The notes: generated by a model not told the origin, from the sequence alone. DNA of 35,000 nucleotides from Sphaeroforma sirkka (GCA_001586965.3 LUCW03002188.1:32501-67500); one strand, 5' to 3'. Shown: positions 1 through 17,064, counted from the stretch's first letter. Numbers and translations are program-made.

Positions 1-7363
<7,363 letters not shown>

Positions 7364-7404
7364 TTTTTTGTACTTTGCCACCCTATCGGTGACTTAAAGT
7401 AGAA

Positions 7405-7410
7405 AATAAA
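7405..7410 (+). promoter_or_regulatory. poly(A) signal of the TBC1D5-like gene
   Basis: AATAAA 42 nt after the TGA stop, in AT-rich DNA. Confidence 0.6.
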
Positions 7411-7862
7411 ATATATCTCGCTATCTTACGGAAACATTGAGGAATGCAACTTGATATGTACATTGTCGCGTACTCGTATCCAAGCTTGAATGATACATTC
7501 AGGTGCACGTATGTATGTTGAGGGTCATAGCGATTCGTCTAGGTGCATAACAATTTGCTTACATATATGCCTGTTGTCATCATGCATACCGAAAAGCTTA
7601 AGTACTTTAGATCAATATGGTTTTTAAGACAGTTTTGAATGTCCTTCTCCTAGCTGAAAAAAATATATACGGATAAACTTGCCCTGTATCGTCATTTTGA
7701 AGATATTCATAGTCCGATTAGATGCATCGTAGAGCCCTGTCGTACATGGCCCGAGCATCTACTATTTAATACCTGTATACCGTTAATTCAGAAGCGTAAA
7801 CATAGAAGTAAACTTGAGCTTTTTCTTGGCGTTATATCAAGTTAATATGAAAAGTGATAATG

Positions 7863-7934
7863 TCCTCTGTGGCAAAGTGGTATCGCGTCACACTCGTAAT
7901 GTGAAGGTCCATGGTTCAATCCCATGCGGAGGCA
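7863..7934 (+). tRNA. tRNA-Thr (anticodon CGT), no intron
   Basis: Anticodon stem 7888-7892/7900-7904 closes a 7-nt loop CTCGTAA with anticodon CGT at 7895-7897. The T arm CATGG/TTCAATC/CCATG is at 7910-7926. Acceptor strand 7927-7933 pairs with 7863-7869 except at the 1-72 position (T versus C); discriminator base A at 7934. The D arm matches box A (TGGCAAAGTGG) and the T arm matches box B (GGTTCAATCCC). The D stem is imperfect. It reads ACG codons. The weak points (1-72 mismatch, one D-stem mismatch) could mean early decay, but the T-run after it suggests a working Pol III gene. Confidence 0.85.
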
Positions 7935-7935
7935 T

Positions 7936-7940
7936 CTTTT
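7936..7940 (+). terminator. Pol III terminator of tRNA-Thr
   Basis: The run CTTTTT begins directly after the tRNA 3' end; a longer T run (about 9) lies near 7960-7968. Confidence 0.7.
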
Positions 7941-9109
7941 TATCTGTTTTGAGACGGTTTTTTTTTTGTGGTTCTATTCCCCGATCCTCCAACGAATATG
8001 AAGCCTGATGCACATGTAGACACATAATAATTTACTCGAAATTCAAATAAAATGATTTATGTATAGACGTTTTTTTTCTTTTTCGGTTAACCCATGGTGG
8101 GAGCACCTGATAACATACCCGTACCCAAGTCCCTCGTCAGATAGATTATAAACGAGCACATGTCCCCGCTTTGAATGCATAGTCTCGATAGAGGTGATCA
8201 TACTCCTTCCTCGGTTATGCCCCGTGCCATCTATCTGATGTCAAACACCTGTGCGACCGAACGGTTCCTTGGTTTTAGTTGTAACTGAAGGGTATCAGTT
8301 AGGCTGGGCGCTTCTGTGAAAGCATCTTGTCCCAAATGTAATACTGATCCCTTGATAACGTATGCATTTGGAAAAATATCTTGGCATATATGTTCAGGAT
8401 AAACTAGGGCACGAATCTAGCCGGGTCAGTAAATCTCCGAGAAGAAAAATGCTATTTATATCTCGTCCGACTCGCAAACACTGAATTTTTACTCATTTTT
8501 AGCTGAATGACCTACATGCATTGACTAATAATTTTTAAGGTGGCATTACACATGCTCTTGTGATTGATGAGTTGCTATTAATGGTGGTAGCCCAGACAAG
8601 ATAAGTACCCTCTTTATGGGTACAATGAAGCTACGAACACGAACAAAAACTAGCTGGCTGTGTATACTATTCTTTATTCTTTCATCACTGCATTCGTTTC
8701 GATCACAATATGTTTGTTTCGCTGAGATAATCACATAGTCTAGTGGAAATTAGGTTCAAACATTGGTTTGTAGTTGAGAATACATGATGTATGTGTATGG
8801 TCTTATGCTTTAAAGTTGTGATGTGGTTAGTGTCTCGGATTCACGCTGCAATGATTATTTGTCAGAGCTCAATTCCAGTGATATATGCTGCTATCGCGTG
8901 TTCCCAGTGTGAAAGCTCGCAGGGTGTGGTGTGCAGTACAACGCAGTCGTCATTGAGAAAACACTGACTGTTGTACTTCTCAATACTCAAGTCATTCTGA
9001 TATCATGTCCATTGGTGCAACTCGTGACCGATCATCTACTACCATATACCATTACTAAATGAACCTACTCATTGAGATTTTTCAATCCCGGAAGATTTGG
9101 CTCCCGTAG

Positions 9110-9319
9110 CATCAGACAACCACCACACCAGGTTCATCGAAGATAGGCTTTGGGAAGACACTCCACCACCAGGGCCAGACGACGGTCTTTGCAAGAATAT
9201 GGACTAAGACGGAGCTGATATGGCCCATCTTCGTACTGGATTCCAAGGCCCTCGTAATAGCCTTCGAATTAGCAAAGGGAATAGGTGCCGTACCACAACT
9301 GTGCCTCACTGATTCCTAA
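9110..9319 (+). CDS. orphan coding-like segment, possible 3'-terminal exon
   Basis: After a CCCGTAG acceptor-like site the frame is open for 69 codons and ends in TAA. It includes GQTTVFARIWTKTELIWPIF followed by VLDSKALVIAFELAKGIGAV. There is no ATG, and codon choice looks coding. An AATAAA lies at 9342-9347, as expected for a last exon. I do not recognise the protein and see no convincing upstream exon, so it may be a gene relic. The opposite strand is open over the same stretch, but its product looks less natural. Confidence 0.3.
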   Translation, partial: HQTTTTPGSSKIGFGKTLHHQGQTTVFARIWTKTELIWPIFVLDSKALVIAFELAKGIGAVPQLCLTDS

Positions 9320-9430
9320 ACCGCACTAACGTATGACGCAAAATAAAAAATCAGCCCAAACATATATCACAAGCTTATTCAACCCGCCCCTTCAAAATTT
9401 ACTATTTACTACCTTGAAACGATGTGATTT

Positions 9431-9535
9431 CACTAATCACTACCCCTAAAAAAAGTATGGTAGGGTTTGAGGATATATCTACTAAGTGATCGTCATGAAA
9501 ACGTACTGCCGTAATCGTAGGGGTAGTGATTAGTG
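9431..9535. repeat. inverted repeat, MITE-like
   Basis: Perfect 17-bp arms CACTAATCACTACCCCT (9431-9447) and AGGGGTAGTGATTAGTG (9519-9535) enclose 71 bp. A degraded third copy, GGGGTAGTGTTTAGTT, lies near 9552. No transposase is nearby. Confidence 0.5.
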
Positions 9536-9559
9536 GAATTTACATACCCACGGGGTAGT

Positions 9560-10500
9560 GTTTAGTTAACCCCCTCACAACTAACTAAAGAATAACTTAT
9601 ATCTTAAACAAGTCTAATAAGACTACTACCCGATGAAATAGATAGCACTAACAGAGAAGACGGCATTGATCGGGTACAAATCAGTAGCCCTCACTAAATC
9701 AGAGCACACACTGGTATACAAGACTATCGCATATTTCAACAAACCAGTACTGCCTAGAGTATCGATACACATAAACATATTATACACACATTGTACGTGA
9801 TTTAAAAAAATGCATTGACTCGCGCTAGAGAACACAAAGCAATCATTCACGATGCAAACAGCTTTGAACCTCTGAATGAGAGTAATCACATGAGAGCGAA
9901 GTCATATATAACACATGGTAACTGAGCAAATCACGAGCTACAAGAAAGGTGGAAGTACCACCCAACAGAGACAGAAAACAATCAGTTCAAGTCTACAATT
10001 CACAGGCAATTAATTCAAAGGAAGGGAAACACACCCCATACTAAAAGGTTCTTTAACTGATACATTCAATGAAAACCCCAGACGGAGTAATCAGATACTC
10101 AAGTTAATACATTCTACAACAGTAAGAGTGCACACAAGACATAAGGTAAACTATCTACCAGTCTCAAAAAGGAATCAAACCAGAGACAATAACTAAACAC
10201 CGTCGAACAAAATTAACTCGCAATCACACAAGGTGAAGGAGCATGCACACAAGACATTGACACTCATCACATCTTTGTCCACAACAGAATTGATCCTAAA
10301 GTCCAACTGCTCAAGGAAAGACAGGGGTTCAAGCAAGACGAACACACAAATTCGATCAAGACAACAGACACAGACGCAATCAGAGTCTGCACACCAAAGA
10401 TGAGAACGTCAAACAACATCGCACACACAAGTCACTTTAAGACAAAGGCCAATTGAGTCTATCGTCCAGCAGGCGAAGACGGATCAAGGGACACTACAAT
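9560..10500. other. no gene seen
   Basis: A-rich, G-poor plus strand without a supported reading frame, repeat array or RNA gene. Confidence 0.5.
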
Positions 10501-10507
10501 CGATCAA

Positions 10508-10601
10508 GTTCGGTACGGAACGAACATAACGGTTAACATCAATATCAGGGGCAGTTCGGCACAGGACCGAACATCAAGGGGTGACGTCACTAGGACCGAA
10601 C
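10508..10601. repeat. GTTCGG...CCGAAC half-palindromes around a CRE-like site
   Basis: GTTCGGTACGGAACGAAC (10508-10525), GTTCGGCACAGGACCGAAC (10554-10572) and AGGACCGAAC (10592-10601) surround TGACGTCA (10582-10589). This could be a transcription factor cluster; the function is not known. Confidence 0.3.
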
Positions 10602-10984
10602 AACTCATTGAGATCTCACTTCATATGACGGAATACGCACAATTAAGTCCACACGTGACAAAATAAATTTGACTAACAAATACTGTTTACACCCTCATAT
10701 ATACATGGAACAATGCAACATGTTATCGTGTTACACAGAACGGTAGACACTTCCCACGGAAGTGCAGCAAAACAATAGCACTACAATAGAAATTAAAATA
10801 ACATCAAAATTTTATTTTATACGAATTATTACTAACTTAACGGGAGGATCCGTTAAAGAAACTTTAGTTAAAGTATTCAGTTGGCCAATGAGATGCTTGA
10901 ATCGATCTCAATTTCAAATGTCTTTAAAACACAAGGACGTCAAAAAGTGTACCTCACCTTTAAAAAAAATGCTGTGAAAGGATG

Positions 10985-11390
10985 AATATACGTACCATTA
11001 AATACGTTTGGAAATCGTGACATCATAAACGTAGTAGAGGCTGATTGGTTGTGCAGCCCGCCACATTTTGATTTATTTGGAATGTTGATCAAAAATACGT
11101 AGAATGATGGCCAGCTGTATTTCGACATCGATTGCGCCCCCTCGTAACATTCCCATTTTCTTGTTACGTCTACATGGTTCATTTATTTCTTGTGCTAAGA
11201 ATATGATCTTTGAATAGCTCATTCTAAATGTATTTTCAAACGAGTTCTCTGCCATTAAAATACGGCGTTTGTTGTCCCAATTAGCGCGTACACGGCGTAC
11301 TAGAGAGCCACGACCGCAAACCAAACGTGGCCAAGGCACTTGTTCGGTGATGCCTGATTGTTGTTCATTTAGTTTGCGCGTCGACCGCAT
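10985..11390 (-). pseudogene. possible PIF/Harbinger-like transposase N-terminal remnant
   Basis: The minus-strand frame from 11390 to 11073 (105 codons) contains FENTFRMSYSKIIFLAQEI and, further on, GGAIDVEIQLAIILRIF. This is the pattern seen at the start of PIF/Harbinger transposases (F...FRMs...F..L, then a helix ending in qLaIaLr). It stops, and a second frame carries CGGLHNQSASTTFMM, which could be the following 'Gxx...S.STfy' helix, implying a frameshift. No DDE domain or terminal inverted repeats are visible. Family assignment is tentative. Confidence 0.3.
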
Positions 11391-11739
11391 TCCGAAGTCG
11401 AGATTGTAGTGTGATCATTGCTGTGATGAACAAAGGCTGGACGCCTACTCTATATAAAACATATAGCACACATACGTGTGAGGGGCATATTTTTTTACCG
11501 TTATTATATAATACAAACTGAATGATTTATGTCAAGGAGAGAGCGCGCGATTCTGTACACCATATATGTGAATTCGAGAATTTGAGCGGGTCTATTTGAT
11601 TGAATTTAGGCAGCCAATCACAGTTCGGTATCGATGTATTTTACGGATTGCATAATCATGAAATGCTACAACAACAAAACAACCGGTACCAAATCTCGGT
11701 ACCAACATTTTAATTAAAATATTTTCTTTAAAATTTTAC

Positions 11740-11937
11740 TCTACGTTAAGAACGACCCTAAAGACAAGGGGGTTGAAGCGCGCATTCGCACAGAATATAG
11801 CAAGAATCTTTACTAATAACCCGCAATATATACACACCGTCGTAGGCATCTCACGATGCCAACGGCAACAAGAGCAGGCGTCTATGGTGGTGAAGAATAG
11901 GGTGTGGGCACAGATGCGCAACAGTAAAGGGGCCAAA
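11740..11937 (+). CDS. short coding-like stretch, basic/Gln-rich, unknown
   Basis: One plus-strand frame ending at TAG 11935-11937 reads TRGLKRAFAQNIARIFTNNP, then HTVVGISRCQRQQEQ and a basic end. A second plus frame and a 107-codon minus-strand frame (12059-11736) are also open here, so strand and frame are unresolved. No family is recognised. Confidence 0.2.
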
Positions 11938-12059
11938 CCCAGGTAGTGGGTCGAGTCGGTGTTAGCGTACGGTGTGGCGAACTTTAAATAAAGTGCAAAT
12001 GTATCTTTATTTATGATCTCACCCTCAGTTATATACTGATGGTGTTTGTGTTCAACCAC

Positions 12060-12664
12060 TTAGGTTGGCCAGGGTAAAAACTCATATGATCAGTATGAGT
12101 AACCTAATGCAGAACACTTTAGCACTCGGATATATTTTCTAGAAATAAATATATCATATTCTCTGTTACTACACTCAGTCTCGGACCTCGGCTCTCGGCT
12201 ATCCAGTGGTCCACATTCTATAAATAGAATAATCTGAAAAGAAGTCTCAAATTACTCTTACGTTATCTCGAGCTGACCCACCTATACTTATATTAATTTG
12301 AGAACAAGTCCCAAAATACTCTCGGGCTGACGACGCAAAACGTTAATAATGTATACAGAAACACGTCTTCTACTGTAGTCTCTCAGCCAGCTTACACCTG
12401 GTGGGGTTCCCATACTTGCCTCAGCGATGCGTCTAGAAATAGGCAAGAGTATCTGTCAATGCAACTACGTCCTGGTTAGTAAGTTTTTATCCAAATCGGA
12501 ACAAACAGTACCGATGCCAATACCGACTCTACACAAGATAAGAGTATGTATTTATGATCAACAATCAGAACGACGCAAGAAACTCGCGGATGCGGAGATA
12601 TGATTTAGCTATCAATGATTGTGGTGACGATAAGGAAGATGATCTCATTCATACAAGTCAATAC
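12060..12664. other. no supported gene; short hairpins and a direct repeat
   Basis: ACTCATATGATCAGTATGAGT near 12089 and ATTCTATAAATAGAAT near 12216 form hairpins. Two related segments (AGTCTCAAATTACTCT and AGTCCCAAAATACTCT, each followed by a CTCG-GCTGAC box) lie between 12245 and 12330. Positions 12620-12664 may be coding in continuity with the ORF that follows. Confidence 0.4.
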
Positions 12665-12684
12665 ATTAGTGAGTTAGAGCTCAT

Positions 12685-13203
12685 GTGTTTACGCTTAGGC
12701 GAGATTTTACTCTTACAAACCTACTAAAGACTTCAGAATTTCCTAAGCTACCTAAAGATAGTTATTTTAGAATGGAAAATTGTGAAAACATCATAGAGTC
12801 CACTACGCAATGTAGAGGTCTATTCCTAGCAAAGTCCATACCACTGTGTCAGTACCCAGCACTGGTGAGAAGCCTATTAGACTCAACTGATGCAACGGAG
12901 AAGACCAGGCCAGTACTCTATACCTTAAAAGATTCGGAGATGCATACAACTAAGCACATTAAGGAACCTGAGCAAATCAATAGAATCATTATTAACAGAC
13001 TCAGGCCTCACTCAGTAGACTATATGTTAGAGAATTTTCTCAATGACATGCAGAATAAGAAGCTGAACGTCGAAGTGTACACAGAGCGTGTGCATAAGAC
13101 AATGGCGATGATAGAGAAGCGTTATCGCAATTCAGACAAGGAACCCATAGATTTCCAACTCCTCAAAGTACAAAGATACCAGCTGAACAACAATCACATG
13201 TGA
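12685..13203 (+). CDS. unknown protein, 172 codons, copy 1
   Basis: The frame starts at an alternative codon (GTG at 12685; the upstream frame has a TAG at 12666) and ends at TGA 13201-13203. The product is charged and mostly helical: TNLLKTSEFPKLPKDSYF near the start, and a C-terminal half with LENFLNDMQNKKLNVEVYTE and TMAMIEKRYRNSDKEP. No signal peptide, membrane segment or catalytic motif is visible. Its position just before an LTR and its Gag-like helical character suggest retroelement origin, but I do not recognise it. An overlapping frame (SQYISELELMCLRLGEILLL) is open upstream, so the true N-terminus may come from another frame. Confidence 0.4.
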   Translation: MFTLRRDFTLTNLLKTSEFPKLPKDSYFRMENCENIIESTTQCRGLFLAKSIPLCQYPALVRSLLDSTDATEKTRPVLYTLKDSEMHTTKHIKEPEQINRIIINRLRPHSVDYMLENFLNDMQNKKLNVEVYTERVHKTMAMIEKRYRNSDKEPIDFQLLKVQRYQLNNNHM

Positions 13204-13277
13204 ATGCTCTAATCAAGGCAGACAAGCAACCTGATGGAAGTGAAAGGCACTTAACAAATATAAAACACATTGAGTTT

Positions 13278-13928
13278 TGTAGAAATACGGCCTCCGGTCA
13301 GTCTAAAATATCAAGATCAATTGAGATAATACATTTGTTTTTATTTGTATTTTAAATAACTTAGTACAAGCTCTTTTTTCAATATTTCCAAAGTGTTCTA
13401 AATTCACTTTGATGGCTCCAATAGCCTGAGTATTTGGTATGACTCATCTACTTGGACCTATTTGAGACATTAGTAGATGTAGGATATTATAAACTAAGTT
13501 TTATAATCTCCGAACTACTACTTATAGATTTTGGTTCTCCCGCCAATCTCCAAAATCCAATAAGTCTTTTTCTGTTTTTAACTTTTCTTCAGATGGAACT
13601 CTATTTATATCAGCTAATGTATTGACGTGACTTACGTTATTATGTCTATTTACAAATTAGGCAAGTGGTCATGAACACTTAGTACTTCTAGTGAAAATTA
13701 TTCAATAAAGAACAGCTAGAGGTACGCCCTGTGTGATCGAGGATATTTAGGCTCTTAACAAGAGGCAGTCCTGATCATTCTTACACAAGCTACCACTGCT
13801 AAATCCTAACTGACTAAATTGTATTTTAGTTTAATATAGTTTGAAACCTAGTAATTTCCATCGAAGTTTACATATTTTTTCAGTTATTTAGTAGTTACAG
13901 TAGTGTACTGCTTCTAGACTGTCTGACA
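13278..13928 (+). repeat. LTR A (complete, between the two ORF copies)
   Basis: Starts TGTAGAAATACGGCCTCCGG, ends GACTGTCTGACA (TGT...ACA). It contains TTATAA-type AT-rich promoter sequence and AATAAA at 13704-13709. It differs from LTR B by one substitution and one T. Confidence 0.9.
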
Positions 13929-13949
13929 TATTAGTGAGTTAGAGCTCAT

Positions 13950-14468
13950 GTGTTTACGCTTAGGCGAGATTTTACTCTTACAAACCTACTAAAGACTTCA
14001 GAATTTCCTAAGCTACCTAAAGATAGTTATTTTAGAATGGAAAATTGTGAAAACATCATAGAGTCCACTACGCAATGTAGAGGTCTATTCCTAGCAAAGT
14101 CCATACCACTGTGTCAGTACCCAGCACTGGTGAGAAGCCTATTAGACTCAACTGATGCAACGGAGAAGACCAGGCCAGTACTCTATACCTTAAAAGATTC
14201 GGAGATGCATACAACTAAGCACATTAAGGAACCTGAGCAAATCAATAGAATCATTATTAACAGACTCAGGCCTCACTCAGTAGACTATATGTTAGAGAAT
14301 TTTCTCAATGACATGCAGAATAAGAAGCTGAACGTCGAAGTGTACACAGAGCGTGTGCATAAGACAATGGCGATGATAGAGAAGCGTTATCGCAATTCAG
14401 ACAAGGAACCCATAGATTTCCAACTCCTCAAAGTACAAAGATACCAGCTGAACAACAATCACATGTGA
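13950..14468 (+). CDS. unknown protein, 172 codons, copy 2 (identical)
   Basis: Exact duplicate of the ORF at 12685-13203 within the second 1265-bp unit. It lies between LTR A and LTR B, so it could be read as the internal part of a short LTR-ORF-LTR unit. Confidence 0.4.
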   Translation: MFTLRRDFTLTNLLKTSEFPKLPKDSYFRMENCENIIESTTQCRGLFLAKSIPLCQYPALVRSLLDSTDATEKTRPVLYTLKDSEMHTTKHIKEPEQINRIIINRLRPHSVDYMLENFLNDMQNKKLNVEVYTERVHKTMAMIEKRYRNSDKEPIDFQLLKVQRYQLNNNHM

Positions 14469-14542
14469 ATGCTCTAATCAAGGCAGACAAGCAACCTGAT
14501 GGAAGTGAAAGGCACTTAACAAATATAAAACACATTGAGTTT

Positions 14543-15192
14543 TGTAGAAATACGGCCTCCGGTCAGTCTAAAATATCAAGATCAATTGAGATAATACATT
14601 TGTTTTTATTTGTATTTTAAATAACTTAGTACAAGCTCTTTTTTCAATATTTCCAAAGTGTTCTAAATTCACTTTGATGGCTCCAATAGCCTGAGTATTT
14701 GGTATGACTCATCTACTTGGACCTATTTGAGACATTAGTAGATGTAGGATATTATAAACTAAGTTTTATAATCTCCGAACTACTACTTATAGATTTTGGT
14801 TCTCCCGCCAATCTCCAAAATCCAATAAGTCTTTTTCTGTTTTTAACTTTTCTTCAGATGGAACTCTATTTATATCAGCTAATGTATTGACGTGACTTAC
14901 GTTATTATGTCTATTTACAAATTAGGCAAGTGGTCATGAACACTTAGTACTTCTAGTGAAAATTATTCAATAAAGAACAGCTAGAGGTACGCCCTGTGTG
15001 ATCGAGGATATTTAGGCTCTTAACAAGAGGCAGTCCCGATCATTCTTACACAAGCTACCACTGCTAAATCCTAACTGACTAAATTGTATTTTAGTTTAAT
15101 ATAGTTTGAAACCTAGTAATTTCCATCGAAGTTTACATATTTTTCAGTTATTTAGTAGTTACAGTAGTGTACTGCTTCTAGACTGTCTGACA
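14543..15192 (+). repeat. LTR B, 5' LTR of element 1
   Basis: 650 bp with TGT...ACA ends, followed 24 bp later by the gag ATG. The LTR contains TATA-like AT-rich sequence and an AATAAA, as expected for promoter and polyadenylation. Confidence 0.9.
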
Positions 15193-15216
15193 TCGATTTA
15201 CTATCCAGCAAATACT

Positions 15217-15861
15217 ATGGCTAAGGGTACTTCTAAAGGCAAGGGAGCCGCTAGCTCTAAGCCTGCTAAGCCTGCCGAGGTTCCTGAGGTCCCTGTGGAA
15301 ACACCTAGCCTGTCTGGAGTTGAGCCTGCCGAGGATACTGTTGGGGAAGCAAATTCTGAGGTTGGTACAGAGGATTATTCTGAGGATGACTCGTCGGATC
15401 CTAAAGCCTTGGAAGAAGAGATATCTACTACCGCAGAAAGGCTCGCTAGCGTCCGTGTATCACCTAGGAGTGAAGCTCAGGACCCCAGCTTGCCCCCTGA
15501 CCACGTGCCGTCAAATATTGGGGATAAACGGCGAAAGGCTGGAAAATTCGTGGATACGAATGTCGGGGGCATTATAACTCCACATCTAAAGGACACTCCA
15601 GCACAAATCCGGAGTGAAAAGGAAGTATTGGACCTGTCCGAAAATTTCGGTTTCGCCATCGATGGAGAAGCCATTCCATTCAGCTCAAATCTTGGGGCCG
15701 AAGCTGAGGACGCCATAACTCGACAACGAGTGGTTGGATCCTCTCAATCTCGACGCCAATTGAACCGCACTGAAGCGCTCTTGAAGGAGCTAGCGGCAGC
15801 AGCAGTTGTGGACTCCTCTATCGTGTCCCACCTGGCTGATATTCTTCCTATACCGAAGTAG
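15217..15861 (+). CDS. gag: Gag N-terminal ORF, element 1
   Basis: 214 codons from ATG 15217, 24 bp after the LTR, to TAG 15859-15861. It starts MAKGTSKGKGAASSKPAKPA, a Lys/Ala/Pro-rich basic head, then an acidic Ser/Glu segment (TEDYSEDDSSDPKALEEE) and a helical end. No zinc knuckle here. It is most likely the matrix-like first part of Gag. The ORF ends just before the antisense tRNA-like sequence, and Gag resumes in another frame. An upstream ATG at 15106 inside the LTR is ignored. Confidence 0.6.
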   Translation: MAKGTSKGKGAASSKPAKPAEVPEVPVETPSLSGVEPAEDTVGEANSEVGTEDYSEDDSSDPKALEEEISTTAERLASVRVSPRSEAQDPSLPPDHVPSNIGDKRRKAGKFVDTNVGGIITPHLKDTPAQIRSEKEVLDLSENFGFAIDGEAIPFSSNLGAEAEDAITRQRVVGSSQSRRQLNRTEALLKELAAAAVVDSSIVSHLADILPIPK

Positions 15862-15872
15862 AAGAAAAAAAT

Positions 15873-15946
15873 CGGGCCCGGTTTCGAACCCGAGACCTAC
15901 TGGTTTACCAGCCAGTATGTTTACTACTAAGCCAGTTACCACTGGC
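15873..15946 (-). tRNA. tRNA-like sequence (Thr-GGT-like, degenerate) antisense in gag
   Basis: On the minus strand: box A TGGCTTAGTAGTA, an anticodon arm TACTGG/CTGGTAAA/CCAGTA (8-nt loop, one more than normal, with GGT in it), box B GGGTTCGAAACC, and then a T7 run (complement of 15864-15870) as Pol III terminator. Acceptor and T stems pair poorly, so it is a pseudo-tRNA or tRNA-derived promoter rather than a working tRNA. Known: A and B boxes are enough to bind TFIIIC. It also lies in both inverted copies. Confidence 0.5.
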
Positions 15947-17064
15947 GAGAGAGAAAATATTTCAAAATTTAATCTCTATAGCTCTGATGCTACCATTGAC
16001 CATCCTCTTGACAAACCTAACCCTGTCAGAGGATATGATCGTATGGAACTCGATGAGGCTTACCATACTCGTAATATCGACCCTCATTTGCCAACTAACC
16101 CTGGTAATCACGATTTTGGCAATCGCTACACCAGTACCTCGTTAGAGAGTTCCCGCTCTAATCCTGAGGATGAGGAAGTGAGAACCAGACATACTCGTCT
16201 CAGGCTATTACGCTCTGGTATGCAAGTCCTTGAGGACCGTCTATTGAATGACTCTTACCTTGACGATAGGAAAGCGGATAACATTCGCTATCTAATCGAT
16301 AACAAGAGAAAGGAAATAGACACCATCTTGGCACTAGCAGCCCGTAGCACTGAGCATGAGCTTCGTGAACACTTAGAACCAAGCTTTATAAAGCAGCTAG
16401 GTAACGCGCAGGCTGAGGTCGATTTCTCTACTAAGAGAGTACAGTGGAGACACTGAAGGCCTTCGACCAACTTAAGGAGTCTGCCAGCCTTAAGGATAAG
16501 CAGATGATGAATGCCTTTATTCATTTCTGTGAGCCAGGTGAATGGCGAAATATCTTGAAGGCTTATGAGCCCAACTGGAAAGCCCTACCCTGGCATCAGT
16601 TGCGTGATAATATACTTAACACCTCTTTTGAAGATGCACGTGACCGTGAACTTCTAGAGTCTCGCAAGTTCTTTGCAAACGATACCACTATTCGAGGTGC
16701 TCTAGCTCATATGACATATATGAATACTTGGATGGGTGGTCGTACCTATACTGGCGAATATTTATTAATTTGTCAGATGATGGAGACTCTGGGAGCTAAC
16801 CTCTTTAAGAAAGTCAATGATGACATCATCGCCTATGGTGATTTGCGATCTATGCCTTGGTCTGTCTTTGAGAAGATAGTACACAAGCATACCAATTCCT
16901 CTACTAGAAAACTTAGTACCACGAGCTACACCCAGCCCACTAAGCGAAAGGCAGTAGAGACTAATACTGCGCGTAGTACTAAGAAACCTCGCACTACTAC
17001 TGGAGGGGGTACTGGCTCTACTTCTACCGAACTGAAAGGTGATAAGAAGGTGAGAGCGCCTTAG
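15917..17064 (+). pseudogene. gag: Gag capsid-like region, element 1 (frameshifted)
   Basis: Frame 1 runs from ATG 15917 (MFTTKPVTTGERENISKFNL) to 16456, and frame 2 from 16444 to TAG 17062-17064 with ETLKAFDQLKESASLKDKQM. The break is a one-base deletion near 16434: the older gag fragment at 21551-22154 reads TAATGAGAG here and stays in frame. Helical character and position before a zinc-knuckle segment indicate capsid. The C-terminal 60 residues are Thr/Lys-rich (TKRKAVETNTARSTKKPRTT), likely nucleic-acid binding. Confidence 0.65.

Larger units (their letters stand above)
7411..9109. other. gene-poor interval (apart from the tRNA)
   Basis: No convincing coding frame, splice pair or repeat except the tRNA-Thr. 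There is a 12-bp-scale inverted repeat around 8138 and 8230 (GTCAGATAGAT / ATCTATCTGAT). A short stretch at 8823-8885 has tRNA-like box motifs but no cloverleaf. Confidence 0.5.
12665..15193 (+). repeat. tandem duplication of a 1265-bp unit (unknown ORF + LTR)
   Basis: Unit 1 is 12665-13929 and unit 2 is 13930-15193. Each is 613 bp of unique sequence (with the 172-codon ORF) followed by a complete LTR. The two ORFs are identical; I see only one substitution (CCTGATC versus CCCGATC in the LTR) and one T-run length change. It is either a very recent duplication or an assembly artefact. Confidence 0.9.

Noticed and set aside
8823..8885. tRNA-like word pattern (GTGGTTAGTGTCTCGG ... GAGCTCAATTCC)
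   Set aside because: Box A and B resemblance only; no anticodon stem or acceptor pairing can be drawn.
9626..9889. Minus-strand ORF of 87 codons
   Set aside because: Composition is not protein-like, with no motif, splice or promoter support.
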